DNA from: Flectobacillus sp. | GTDB lineage: Bacteria > Bacteroidota > Bacteroidia > Cytophagales > Spirosomataceae | DNA length: 11,052 nt | Direction of reading: 5' to 3' | Assembly: GCA_029865665.1 (NCBI GenBank) | Contig: JARXAV010000170.1 | Coordinates: forward strand, 1 to 11,052 | Shown: positions 1 through 7,919 of the stretch, in pieces | How the letters are laid out: the number at the start of each line of letters is the position of its first letter | Position numbering within the stretch: position 1 is the first letter of the stretch | Notes under the pieces: generated by a model | Databases searched by the model: none | What the model saw: the letters and a program-made list of their open reading frames with translations, nothing else | Told to the model about the DNA's origin: nothing | Position numbers and translations under genes: made by a program

Positions 1-532
1 CAAAAAGCAGATTTTTGCAGAAGTGAATCAGGAAAATGCAAAGGCAATTTTGGCTTCCAATACGACTATCCTAACTGCTTGTGACGATGTGGTAAAGGCT
101 TATGTAGAATATTCTGCAACACTACCGAAAAGAGAAGAAGAACAAAAAGCAAGTTTCCTGCAAATTGCTGACAATGCCAATATCTCAGGAAGACAGCGTA
201 TGCTTACGCAACGTTTGACGTTCTATTATGCCGCTTATGTTTGGGGAATTACTGAACCTGGAACGGAGGTTAAATTGAAAGGATATGCCGATTTAATCAG
301 ACAGAGTTATAGTAAACTGATTACTTCTGAAATTAATACATCGGATATTGACGACGAATTAGCGGCTACTATTGGCGACTGGCGTGAAGTGGAAGAGCGT
401 TGCACAAAAGACAATTGCTTCACTTTTGATAATAAAGGAATGGACGTAACTCAGATGTACGCAGTGTGTGCAACCATCTTAAAGCACATGGATAAGGTTA
501 CGGGTATGTATGCAAAGCTATCCGAACAATAA
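1..532 (+). CDS. C-terminal part of a PilJ-type sensory domain protein (5' end outside window)
   Basis: The frame is open from base 2 to the TAA at 530-532, so this is the 3' end of a longer gene. A GTG at 23 is only an internal valine. The key motif is ISGRQRMLTQRLTFYY, which matches the GRQRMLSQR signature of the type IV pili methyl-accepting chemotaxis transducer N-terminal (PilJ, helical-bundle) domain. Proteins of this family in Bacteroidota are often periplasmic or secreted and carry one or two such domains without a signalling output. The visible part is mostly predicted helix, contains a CTKDNC cysteine pair that might form a disulfide, and ends a few residues after a last helix. No methyl-accepting, kinase or membrane segment is visible in this part. 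Its ligand is unknown; nitrate or nitrite sensing is known for relatives but is not shown here. The family call is fairly firm and the function is not known. Confidence 0.7.
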   Translation, partial: KKQIFAEVNQENAKAILASNTTILTACDDVVKAYVEYSATLPKREEEQKASFLQIADNANISGRQRMLTQRLTFYYAAYVWGITEPGTEVKLKGYADLIRQSYSKLITSEINTSDIDDELAATIGDWREVEERCTKDNCFTFDNKGMDVTQMYAVCATILKHMDKVTGMYAKLSEQ

Positions 533-560
533 TATTTTTAAACACAATTAACTGAAATAC

Positions 561-589
561 AAGAAGATACAGATTGTATCTTCTTTTTT
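561..589 (+). terminator. Rho-independent terminator after the PilJ-domain gene
   Basis: A perfect 10-bp stem (AAGAAGATAC at 561-570 with GTATCTTCTT at 576-585) closes a 5-nt loop and is followed by further T residues to 589. It lies 29 bases after the stop codon and separates this gene from the thioredoxin gene. Confidence 0.85.
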
Positions 590-627
590 GTATCCCATAG
601 GAACTAAGATTATCCGACTTTTTGTTT

Positions 628-635
628 TATCTTTG
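628..635 (+). promoter_or_regulatory. Putative Bacteroidota -7 promoter element for the thioredoxin gene
   Basis: TATCTTTG matches the TAnnTTTG -7 consensus recognised by the Bacteroidota primary sigma factor. It would place transcription start near 641, about 28 bases before the ATG at 669. No TTG is found at the usual -33 distance, so this rests on the -7 match and its position alone. Confidence 0.5.
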
Positions 636-668
636 ATTAAAATTACAACCTTAATATATTATAAGATC

Positions 669-992
669 ATGGGAAAATACGTAGTAGCAACTGATGCTAA
701 CTTTGATGAATTGATAAACTCAAACCAACCAGTACTAGTAGATTTTTGGGCAGAATGGTGTGGCCCTTGTAAAATGATTGGACCAATCGTTGAAGAATTA
801 GCAGGTGATGTAGATGGACAAGCTATTGTTGCGAAAATGGATGTTGACGGAAACTCTGTAGTACCAGCTAAATTTGGTATTCGTTCTATCCCTACATTAT
901 TGATTTTCAAAAACGGAGAAGTTGTTGATAGATTAGTAGGTGGAAATATTCCTAAAGCTGTTTTAAGCCAAACGCTTTTAAAACACGCTTAA
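669..992 (+). CDS. trxA: Thioredoxin
   Basis: This 107-residue protein has the size and motif order of a stand-alone cytoplasmic thioredoxin, which reduces protein disulfides and is itself reduced by thioredoxin reductase. The redox site WCGPC is at residues 30-34 (Cys31, Cys34), preceded by VDFWAEW, and the cis-proline is in SIPTLLIF (Pro75). The ATG at 669 is preferred over an in-frame ATG at 588. The upstream 27 codons would add a hydrophobic tail not usual for TrxA, would start inside the preceding terminator, and would span the probable promoter at 628-635. The gene appears monocistronic, with a terminator on each side. A specialised substrate cannot be excluded, but nothing suggests one. 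Confidence 0.95.
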   Translation: MGKYVVATDANFDELINSNQPVLVDFWAEWCGPCKMIGPIVEELAGDVDGQAIVAKMDVDGNSVVPAKFGIRSIPTLLIFKNGEVVDRLVGGNIPKAVLSQTLLKHA

Positions 993-1005
993 TTGCTTTT
1001 ACACA

Positions 1006-1034
1006 AAAAAAGAGCTAGTAACTAGCTCTTTTTT
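1006..1034. terminator. Bidirectional terminator between trxA and thiH
   Basis: AAAAAAGAGCTAGT (1006-1019) and ACTAGCTCTTTTTT (1021-1034) are perfect reverse complements around a single A. The arms end in A and T runs, so it works as an intrinsic terminator on both strands. It lies 14 bases past the trxA stop and 8 bases past the thiH stop, at the meeting point of convergent units. Confidence 0.88.
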
Positions 1035-1041
1035 CATGCCT

Positions 1042-2169
1042 TCACTCCATTGACATCAGGGAACTATCCCAATTTTTCCATACAGGTTCGTAGCCTTGTT
1101 GCTGAATCATGTTAGCAATTTCAGATGGGCTACGTTCATCACTTATCTCAAATTGTTCTAAGGATTCTGGCTCTACGATATAGCCACCAGGATTTGTCTT
1201 TGAACCTGCACTCATGGCAGTAATGCCCAGTTTAATGATATTATTCCGAAACACCTCATTTTCTCTAGTCGAAATAGATAATTCTACCTCCTCATTAAAA
1301 ATTCGATAGGCACATATCAATTGAACCAGTTCACGGTCAGACATTTCCATCTTTGGTTCTAGCCCTCCCGAAAACGGTCTAAGTCTAGGAAAAGAGATAG
1401 AATAGTTACTTTTCCAGTACGTTCGTTCAAGGTAATCGAGGTGCATAGCCGTAAAAAAGCAGTCTGTCCGCCAATCTTCTAAGCCAATCAACACGCCCAA
1501 ACCCATCTTCAAAATACCCGCATTGCCTAAACGATCAGGGGTATTGATTCGGTAAGAAAAATTAGATTTCTTCCCTTTGGGGTGATGCAATTTATAGTCC
1601 TCTTTATGGTACGTTTCCTGATAGACCAATACCGTCGTAAGCCCTTCCGCAATCAGTTCATCGTATTCATGCTGGTCGAGCGGTTGTACTTCCATAGAAA
1701 TATGAGCAAAATACGGACGAATCAACTGGATTACCCTCTTTAAATACGGAACGCCAACGGTCTGATTTGCCTCTCCCGTAACCAGTAAAACGTGTTCGTA
1801 ACCCATCGCTTTTAGTACCTTTATTTCCTGCAAAATCTCTTCATCCGTCAAGGTCTTACGTTTGAGTTTATTATCAAAACTGAAACCACAGTACGTACAA
1901 ATATTTTGGCACTCGTTCGATAAATAAAGTGGCACATACATCTGAATCGTTTTTCCAAAACGTTTTTGAGTAAGTCGATGACTCAATTGTGCCATAGATT
2001 CCAAATAGGAAGCCGCAGCAGGTGAGATTAAGGCTTTAAAGTCTTCTAAATCCCTTCTTCCTGCTTTATTTAAGGCATATTCAACATCCTGTGCCGTTTT
2101 GGCATAGATACTTTGCTTTACTTCATCCCAAGTAAATTGATCAAAAAGTGCTTCAAAAGTAGAAATCAT
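1042..2169 (-). CDS. thiH: 2-iminoacetate synthase ThiH (tyrosine lyase, radical SAM)
   Basis: ThiH cleaves tyrosine with SAM to give p-cresol and 2-iminoacetate (dehydroglycine), the glycine-derived unit of the thiazole ring, and acts with ThiG. The protein is 375 residues, against 377 for the E. coli enzyme. The radical-SAM cluster motif CxxxCxxC is present as C87-QNI-C91-TY-C94, followed by GFSFDN. The VTGEA stretch and the C-terminal region from FPRLRPFSGG onward also fit the family. It is the last gene of the thiamine operon, 66 bases after the thiE-thiG stop, and is followed at once by a terminator. Having ThiH rather than the glycine oxidase ThiO indicates the anaerobic-type, SAM-dependent route to dehydroglycine. 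Confidence 0.96.
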   Translation of the reverse strand: MISTFEALFDQFTWDEVKQSIYAKTAQDVEYALNKAGRRDLEDFKALISPAAASYLESMAQLSHRLTQKRFGKTIQMYVPLYLSNECQNICTYCGFSFDNKLKRKTLTDEEILQEIKVLKAMGYEHVLLVTGEANQTVGVPYLKRVIQLIRPYFAHISMEVQPLDQHEYDELIAEGLTTVLVYQETYHKEDYKLHHPKGKKSNFSYRINTPDRLGNAGILKMGLGVLIGLEDWRTDCFFTAMHLDYLERTYWKSNYSISFPRLRPFSGGLEPKMEMSDRELVQLICAYRIFNEEVELSISTRENEVFRNNIIKLGITAMSAGSKTNPGGYIVEPESLEQFEISDERSPSEIANMIQQQGYEPVWKNWDSSLMSME

Positions 2170-2235
2170 AGCTAGTTATCAGCCATTGGTAATCAGCATT
2201 CAGCACAAGACCGATTCCGACAACCGAAGGCAATT

Positions 2236-3735
2236 TTACAGATTCAAAAACTCCGTTAAGGGACTACTTGCTCTAGCCATATTACTGACTTGTGCTAGTT
2301 TTGCTTCAAATGCCATTCGTCCTGCCTCTACTGCCAGCTTAAATGCCTTTGCCATCAGAACGGGGTTCTGCGATACCGCAATGGCCGTATTTACCAAAAC
2401 AGCATCAGCCCCAATTTCCATAGCATAAGCAGCATCCGAAGGCGAGCCAATCCCAGCATCTACCACCACAGGAACACGGCTTTGTTCGATGATAATTTCT
2501 AAGAAATCAATCGTTTTTAAGCCTTTATTGCTTCCAATCGGCGAGCCTAAAGGCATTACTGCTGCCACACCAACTTCTTCCAAACGCTTACATAACACGG
2601 GGTCTGCATGAATATAGGGCATTACCACAAAGCCTAATTTTACCAGTTCTTCGGCCGCTTTGAGGGTTTCAATTGGGTCTGGCATTAAATATTTAGGGTC
2701 TGGATGAATTTCCAATTTTAGCCAGTTAGTTTCTAAGGCTTCACGGGCTAATTGAGCTGCAAAAACCGCTTCTTTTGCATTTCTTACCCCTGAAGTATTA
2801 GGCAATAAATTAAACTGAGGATGATTCAAATGTCCCAAAATATCATCTTCTCGTTCTTTTAAATCAACTCGTTTGAGGGCAACTGTAACCAATTCAGAAC
2901 CTGATACAAGCAAACTCTCTTCCATCAAGGCAGCAGAACTAAACTTCCCTGTTCCAGTAAAAAGACGGGATGAGAAGGTTTTATCAGCGATGGAAAGAAG
3001 CCCCAAGACTAGCCCCCTAGCCCCCAAAGGGGGAATTTGATTCGACGTATTTTTTTCTCCGAGTACAATTCCCCCTTTGGGGGTTAGGGGGCTTTCTCTG
3101 AGGGTTAGGGGGCTGATTAGAGTACTAAATCTACTCGCCATTTCAGTAGGATTTTCTGCCAAATTAATCACCGAAGAAACGGCCACGCCATGCAAACCAA
3201 TTTCTTTTAACAGAGTAAGGTCTTCCAATTGAATACCTCCTATGCCAATAATTGGCAGGGTTAAACCTTCTTCTCGACACTGTTTTATCAATGCTTTATA
3301 GCCCTCTAATCCTACAATTGGACTGAGATTTTCTTTGGTTTTGGTAAAACGATAAGGGCCACAACCAATATAGTTCACCCCTGCTTTATGCAAGTTTCTG
3401 ATGTCATCTATGGTATTCGCTGTACCTCCTATGATAACGGCATCGACCAATAAAGCACGGGCATCTACAGGAGAAGGATCTGTTTTACCTAAATGCACGC
3501 CATCTGCCCCGATTTCGTGAGCTAGTTGAAAATTATCATTAATAATTAACTTGGCATGAAACCGTTTACAAACAGCTTGGGTCTTCAATGCAATTTCTCT
3601 CCACTGCTCATAAGGGGTATTTTTTACTCGTAATTGAACCCATTTCACCCCGCCCAAACAAGCTTTTTCGGCCTGTTCCCAATGCGGGATAGTCGGTAGG
3701 TTTTGGGTAATATAATGTAGTGATGCGATTGTCAT
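2236..3735 (-). CDS. thiEG: Fused thiamine phosphate synthase / thiazole synthase (ThiE-ThiG)
   Basis: One uninterrupted 499-codon frame carries two complete enzymes. Residues 1 to about 206 are ThiE, which joins HMP-PP and thiazole phosphate: HYITQ at the N-terminus, the Mg/pyrophosphate region IIND (66-67) and GVHLGKTD (79-86), TKTK (131-134) and GIGGI (164-168). Residues from about 247 to 499 are ThiG, which makes thiazole phosphate from DXP, ThiS-thiocarboxylate and dehydroglycine: [30 protein letters not shown], and [10 protein letters not shown] with the probable Schiff-base Lys340. Residues 208-242 are not part of either family. They are encoded by the palindromic repeat at 3011-3114. 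Usual lengths (about 211 + 256) plus these 35 residues account for the 499. No ATG lies between the domains, and TTG codons near the ThiG start are the only visible candidates for separate initiation. Whether the product stays fused or is cleaved is unknown. Confidence 0.93.
   Translation of the reverse strand: MTIASLHYITQNLPTIPHWEQAEKACLGGVKWVQLRVKNTPYEQWREIALKTQAVCKRFHAKLIINDNFQLAHEIGADGVHLGKTDPSPVDARALLVDAVIIGGTANTIDDIRNLHKAGVNYIGCGPYRFTKTKENLSPIVGLEGYKALIKQCREEGLTLPIIGIGGIQLEDLTLLKEIGLHGVAVSSVINLAENPTEMASRFSTLISPLTLRESPLTPKGGIVLGEKNTSNQIPPLGARGLVLGLLSIADKTFSSRLFTGTGKFSSAALMEESLLVSGSELVTVALKRVDLKEREDDILGHLNHPQFNLLPNTSGVRNAKEAVFAAQLAREALETNWLKLEIHPDPKYLMPDPIETLKAAEELVKLGFVVMPYIHADPVLCKRLEEVGVAAVMPLGSPIGSNKGLKTIDFLEIIIEQSRVPVVVDAGIGSPSDAAYAMEIGADAVLVNTAIAVSQNPVLMAKAFKLAVEAGRMAFEAKLAQVSNMARASSPLTEFLNL
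3011..3114. repeat. REP-like GC-rich palindromic element inside thiE-thiG
   Basis: Two 27-base arms (3011-3037 and 3067-3093) are reverse complements with one mismatch around a 29-base spacer. Each arm contains CCCCCAAAGGGGG or its complement, which is itself self-complementary. The 13-base unit GGGTTAGGGGGCT at 3081-3093 is repeated directly at 3102-3114. The block contrasts sharply with the AT-rich surroundings. Palindromes with CCCCCTAACCCCC-type arms are dispersed in many Bacteroidota genomes, which I recall as background and did not search. The element reads through in frame as residues 208-242 of the ThiE-ThiG protein. Confidence 0.85.
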
Positions 3736-3817
3736 TTTTAGCTAGTTTTCAGTTATCAGAAAACCGTTATTTTAAGCGTTTTTCCTAAAAAAATGATGGA
3801 TATGTAAGCCGATAATT

Positions 3818-4567
3818 TCAAAAATAGCTTCCCAATAAAGTTGGGGAACTTGATAAAAAATGGTTGATGTATATTTTTGCGTCTGAACACGCTTTGGGTA
3901 AATCATACCCTTTTGCCAAACCTGCGGCTATCGCAGAGGACAAAACACAACCAGAACCATGTTTTTCGCCATTTTCAATACGAGGACTATCAAAAAAAGA
4001 GACTAAACCGTTCTCAAAAAGTACGTCCTCCGCAGTAGCCGTCGTCTTATGCCCCCCTTTCAAATAAACCGAACAAGAAGCTGCCAATTGCAGTGCTTTC
4101 TCTTCCGAAGAAGCATCGCCCAAAACCAGCCGATTTAATTCTGGAATATTGGGGGTAATCAAATACACTTGTTGTAAGACAAGTGCTAAGGAATCTAAGG
4201 TCATTGAATCGTGAAAATCAAAGCCTGCACTCGCTTTTAAAATGGGGTCAAAAATGATTTTACTGTTCGGATTAGCTCTTAAAACAGCATCAACAATACC
4301 CGATAAGGTTGCTATATTTTCGACAAGCCCAATTTTCACCACCGCTATCGTATATTTCTGATAGAGGACTTCCAGTTGACGTTCAATCTCGTTGAGCGAA
4401 ATCCATGAAACCCCGTCGAACTGGCTTTCATGCTGAAACGTTAAGGCAGTACACACACCCAAACCATACACCTGATTGGCTTCCAATGTTTTAATATCTG
4501 CCAAAACACCCGCCCCAGCAGATGGGTCAAAACCAGCGATACTCAAGACAACAGGTCGATTTTTCAT
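3818..4567 (-). CDS. thiD: Hydroxymethylpyrimidine / phosphomethylpyrimidine kinase ThiD
   Basis: ThiD phosphorylates HMP and HMP-P to HMP-PP, the pyrimidine substrate of ThiE. The 249-residue protein has the ribokinase-fold motifs in order: SIAGFDPSAGAGVLADIKT near the N-terminus (8-27), KIIFDPILKASAG (103-115), LITPNIPE (136-143), LKGGH (169-173), and the anion-hole region EKHGSGC (201-207). The last carries Ser where many ThiD enzymes have Thr (GTGC), with Cys207 retained. It starts 18 bases after the stop of the TenI-like gene, so the two are probably translated together. An 82-base gap without a gene follows, before thiE-thiG. The function is clear from the motifs and the operon. Confidence 0.95.
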   Translation of the reverse strand: MKNRPVVLSIAGFDPSAGAGVLADIKTLEANQVYGLGVCTALTFQHESQFDGVSWISLNEIERQLEVLYQKYTIAVVKIGLVENIATLSGIVDAVLRANPNSKIIFDPILKASAGFDFHDSMTLDSLALVLQQVYLITPNIPELNRLVLGDASSEEKALQLAASCSVYLKGGHKTTATAEDVLFENGLVSFFDSPRIENGEKHGSGCVLSSAIAAGLAKGYDLPKACSDAKIYINHFLSSSPTLLGSYF

Positions 4568-4585
4568 ACGCTTAATCTAGTTACA

Positions 4586-5155
4586 TTACTGCCAAATACT
4601 TCCTAAAAATGCCGCTCCATCAAAACCATAATCGGCTAAATGAACTGCATTTTCGGGTGTTAGTCCTCCCAATGCAATTACTGGAACCTTACTTCTTCGT
4701 TCCTTAAAAAAAGTAATTAACTCCTCTTTTGAAAACGCTGATGGATAATCCATTTTGGAAATACTCTTAAAAATGGGACTCAAAAAGACATAATCAAATC
4801 GAGACGAAAGGGTTTCTATTTCTTCCAACGAATGACAAGAAGTACTGATGGTCAAGCCCTTTCTTCTTAATTCTTTCACGAGCGATTGGAGTTCTTGCTG
4901 ACCTAACTTTTGTCGGTCACTCGTCCGTAAGTGAATCCCTTTCAAATTATATTTTCGAATTAAGGAATGATGCGAATGCAATACCACTCGTTTCAAATAC
5001 AGCGGCTTCACCTGTTTTAAGTAGGCTTCCAATTGTTTCTCGGTAAAATCAGGTTTTCGCAGATGAAAGTGGCTTAATCCTGCTTCAAACAAAGCATTCA
5101 GTCGCACAAACTCGTCAGTTACCTCCTCAGGGCTAGACAACACTATTTTTATCAT
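4586..5155 (-). CDS. tenI: TenI/ThiE-like protein, probable thiazole tautomerase
   Basis: This 189-residue TIM-barrel protein belongs to the thiamine phosphate synthase/TenI superfamily: HFHLRKPD (29-36), GIHLRTSD (73-80), STSCHSLEE (104-112), DYVFLSPIF (121-129), VIALGGLTPENA (159-170). It is shorter than ThiE, and the metal/pyrophosphate region is altered. The usual IND motif reads LHSH here, and the TxTK phosphate motif after SPIF is replaced by KSISK. It keeps a histidine (His108) in the position of the TenI motif RSVHS, whose histidine is catalytic in Bacillus subtilis TenI. The ThiE domain of the neighbouring fusion lacks that histidine (TANT) but keeps the synthase motifs. I therefore infer that this gene encodes the aromatising thiazole tautomerase and the fusion supplies the synthase. 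A second, weak ThiE remains possible. Confidence 0.75.
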   Translation of the reverse strand: MIKIVLSSPEEVTDEFVRLNALFEAGLSHFHLRKPDFTEKQLEAYLKQVKPLYLKRVVLHSHHSLIRKYNLKGIHLRTSDRQKLGQQELQSLVKELRRKGLTISTSCHSLEEIETLSSRFDYVFLSPIFKSISKMDYPSAFSKEELITFFKERRSKVPVIALGGLTPENAVHLADYGFDGAAFLGSIWQ

Positions 5156-5218
5156 TTAGCACATCATTTTAGGTCATAATCTCAGGTACATAGCCCCAAA
5201 GATTACGACCAACCTTAT

Positions 5219-7096
<1,878 letters not shown>

Positions 7097-7147
7097 TTAA
7101 TGTTGGTTGTTGATTTTGGAGCTTTGATTCACGTAACACACAAGGTG

Positions 7148-7351
7148 TCAGCCTCCTTGCGAGGCACGAATAATGGTGATGCTGTCGTTTTGCTGAAAAA
7201 CAGTTTTTGCCCAGTCCGATTTGGGAATGACAACGTCATTCACCGCAATGGCTAGGCCTTTGAGATGCTGTACCAACTGGTCTTCGAGCAAAGCCGCAAT
7301 CGTTAGAGATTCGGGGTATTCGATGGTTTGGTTGTTGACAAGAATAGTCAT
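7148..7351 (-). CDS. thiS: Sulfur carrier protein ThiS
   Basis: ThiS is the ubiquitin-like carrier whose C-terminal glycine becomes a thiocarboxylate and donates sulfur to the thiazole ring in ThiG. The 67-residue protein starts MTILVNN and ends in the required Gly-Gly (ASQGG). It also has the family motifs LAIAVND and DSITIIRASQGG. Its length fits (66 in E. coli). It is the first gene of the operon, about 180 bases downstream of the TPP aptamer. The adenylyltransferase ThiF needed to activate it is not encoded in this window. Confidence 0.94.
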   Translation of the reverse strand: MTILVNNQTIEYPESLTIAALLEDQLVQHLKGLAIAVNDVVIPKSDWAKTVFQQNDSITIIRASQGG

Positions 7352-7493
7352 GGTGATTCACGGTTTTTGAAAAATACAAAAAACCTTAGGACAGAAGATA
7401 CCAGCAAACCTTGTGTTGAACCTATGAGGCTAACAAAACGGTACATGATGGAACAAAAAGTATGGCAAATAAATGTCTGAAATGACACGATTA

Positions 7494-7515
7494 TTTTTGA
7501 ACAACTATTCAAAAA
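7494..7515 (-). promoter_or_regulatory. Hairpin in the thiS leader just downstream of the TPP aptamer
   Basis: TTTTTGAA (7494-7501) and TTCAAAAA (7508-7515) form a perfect 8-bp stem with a 6-base loop. It lies 15 to 40 bases past the 3' side of the aptamer, where an expression platform would be expected. It has no long T-run after it, so it is not a clear terminator. A further pairing, GTTGC (7517-7521) with GCAAC (7538-7542), overlaps the aptamer's 3' side and could compete with its closing region. A regulatory role is inferred from position only. Confidence 0.35.
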
Positions 7516-7530
7516 TGTTGCACTGCTTTT

Positions 7531-7606
7531 TCCTTTCGCAACTATTACGTTGATCAGGTTCGAAGGGTATAATCTCAGCCCGTATATTAAGGCACCCCTA
7601 AAGTCT
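7531..7606 (-). ncRNA. TPP riboswitch (THI element) aptamer
   Basis: Read on the minus strand, the sequence has the conserved THI-box parts in order: AGGGGTGCC, then GGGCTGAGAT, ATACCC, GAACCTGATC, a short AAC...GTT helix, and GCGAAAGGA. These match the TPP aptamer's GGGGUGCC, CUGAGA, ACCC, ACCUGAUC and GCGnAGGGA signatures. P1 would pair CTTT (5') with AAGG (3'). The aptamer lies upstream of thiS and the whole thiamine operon, so TPP binding is expected to repress it. The 3' half is slightly divergent (AAGG for AGGG), compensated in P1. Confidence 0.95.
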
Positions 7607-7610
7607 GTGA

Positions 7611-7640
7611 CAAACTTACTACCAGAACGTGAAAAAACAA
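7611..7640 (-). promoter_or_regulatory. Promoter of the thiamine operon
   Basis: On the minus strand, TTG (7640-7638) and TAAGTTTG (7618-7611) are separated by exactly 19 bases. This is the Bacteroidota consensus TTG-N19-TAnnTTTG. The predicted start, about 5 bases downstream (7604-7607), falls at the first bases of the TPP aptamer, which supports both calls. Confidence 0.85.
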
Positions 7641-7874
7641 TATTTTTTAACACTTTTTTACCCCATTTAATTTATCCAACAAGTTTTGGCATTATTTTAG
7701 GATATTAACTAGGTAATGATTTTGGATTTTGAATGTTAGATTTTAGATTTTATCACATTGGCGATTAAGTCTGAACATGAAACCAACTTTGCAAGATTTG
7801 ATATTTGCTACATTCAAGCCACTACCGTTCGCTAAGATTCCTAAATAATTTGCTAGTAAATCTCGTTTAATAAA
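7641..7874. other. Divergent intergenic region without a gene
   Basis: This AT-rich spacer lies between the thiamine promoter (reading left) and the first LysM gene (reading right). I see no credible gene, no RNA gene and no strong palindrome. It contains short direct repeats of GATTTTAGATTTT type around 7724-7752, which are low-complexity. Together with the riboswitch leader it forms the gene-free interval 7352-7919. Confidence 0.6.
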
Positions 7875-7882
7875 TACATTTG
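7850..7882 (+). promoter_or_regulatory. Putative promoter of the first LysM gene
   Basis: TACATTTG at 7875-7882 matches the Bacteroidota -7 consensus, with a possible -33 TTG at 7850-7852 (22-base spacing, slightly long). The predicted start near 7888 leaves a leader of about 30 bases before the ATG at 7920. Confidence 0.55.
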
Positions 7883-7919
7883 ACTGAATTTTTATCCTTA
7901 TCAAAAAACATTATAAACT

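Noticed and set aside
588..668. Extended thioredoxin start at the ATG at 588, giving a possible hydrophobic N-terminal anchor
   Set aside because: That ATG lies at the end of the preceding terminator and the extension runs over the probable -7 element. The ATG at 669 gives a standard-length thioredoxin.
2186..2428. Plus-strand frames inside the thiamine operon (for example 2186-2428, 3864-4067, 5261-5608, 6315-6572, 6983-7255)
   Set aside because: All run antisense to well-conserved thiamine genes and show no family motifs; they are frame shadows.
3007..3115. Pair of GC palindromes considered as a CRISPR fragment or as a transcription terminator
   Set aside because: There are no regularly spaced direct repeats with unique spacers. 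The element is inside an open frame with no T-run after a stem, so a REP-like element fits better.
3736..3817. Small hairpin GTTTTC/GAAAAC (3745-3764) and AGCTAGTT-type motifs shared with the gap upstream of thiH (2170-2205)
   Set aside because: The stem is only 6 bp and AT-rich, and the shared words are short and imprecise, so chance in AT-rich spacer DNA is a sufficient explanation.
7348..7653. A 101-codon open frame on the minus strand over the thiS leader
   Set aside because: It overlaps the thiamine promoter, the TPP aptamer and the thiS leader, and its product resembles no protein. The conserved RNA motifs explain the sequence better.
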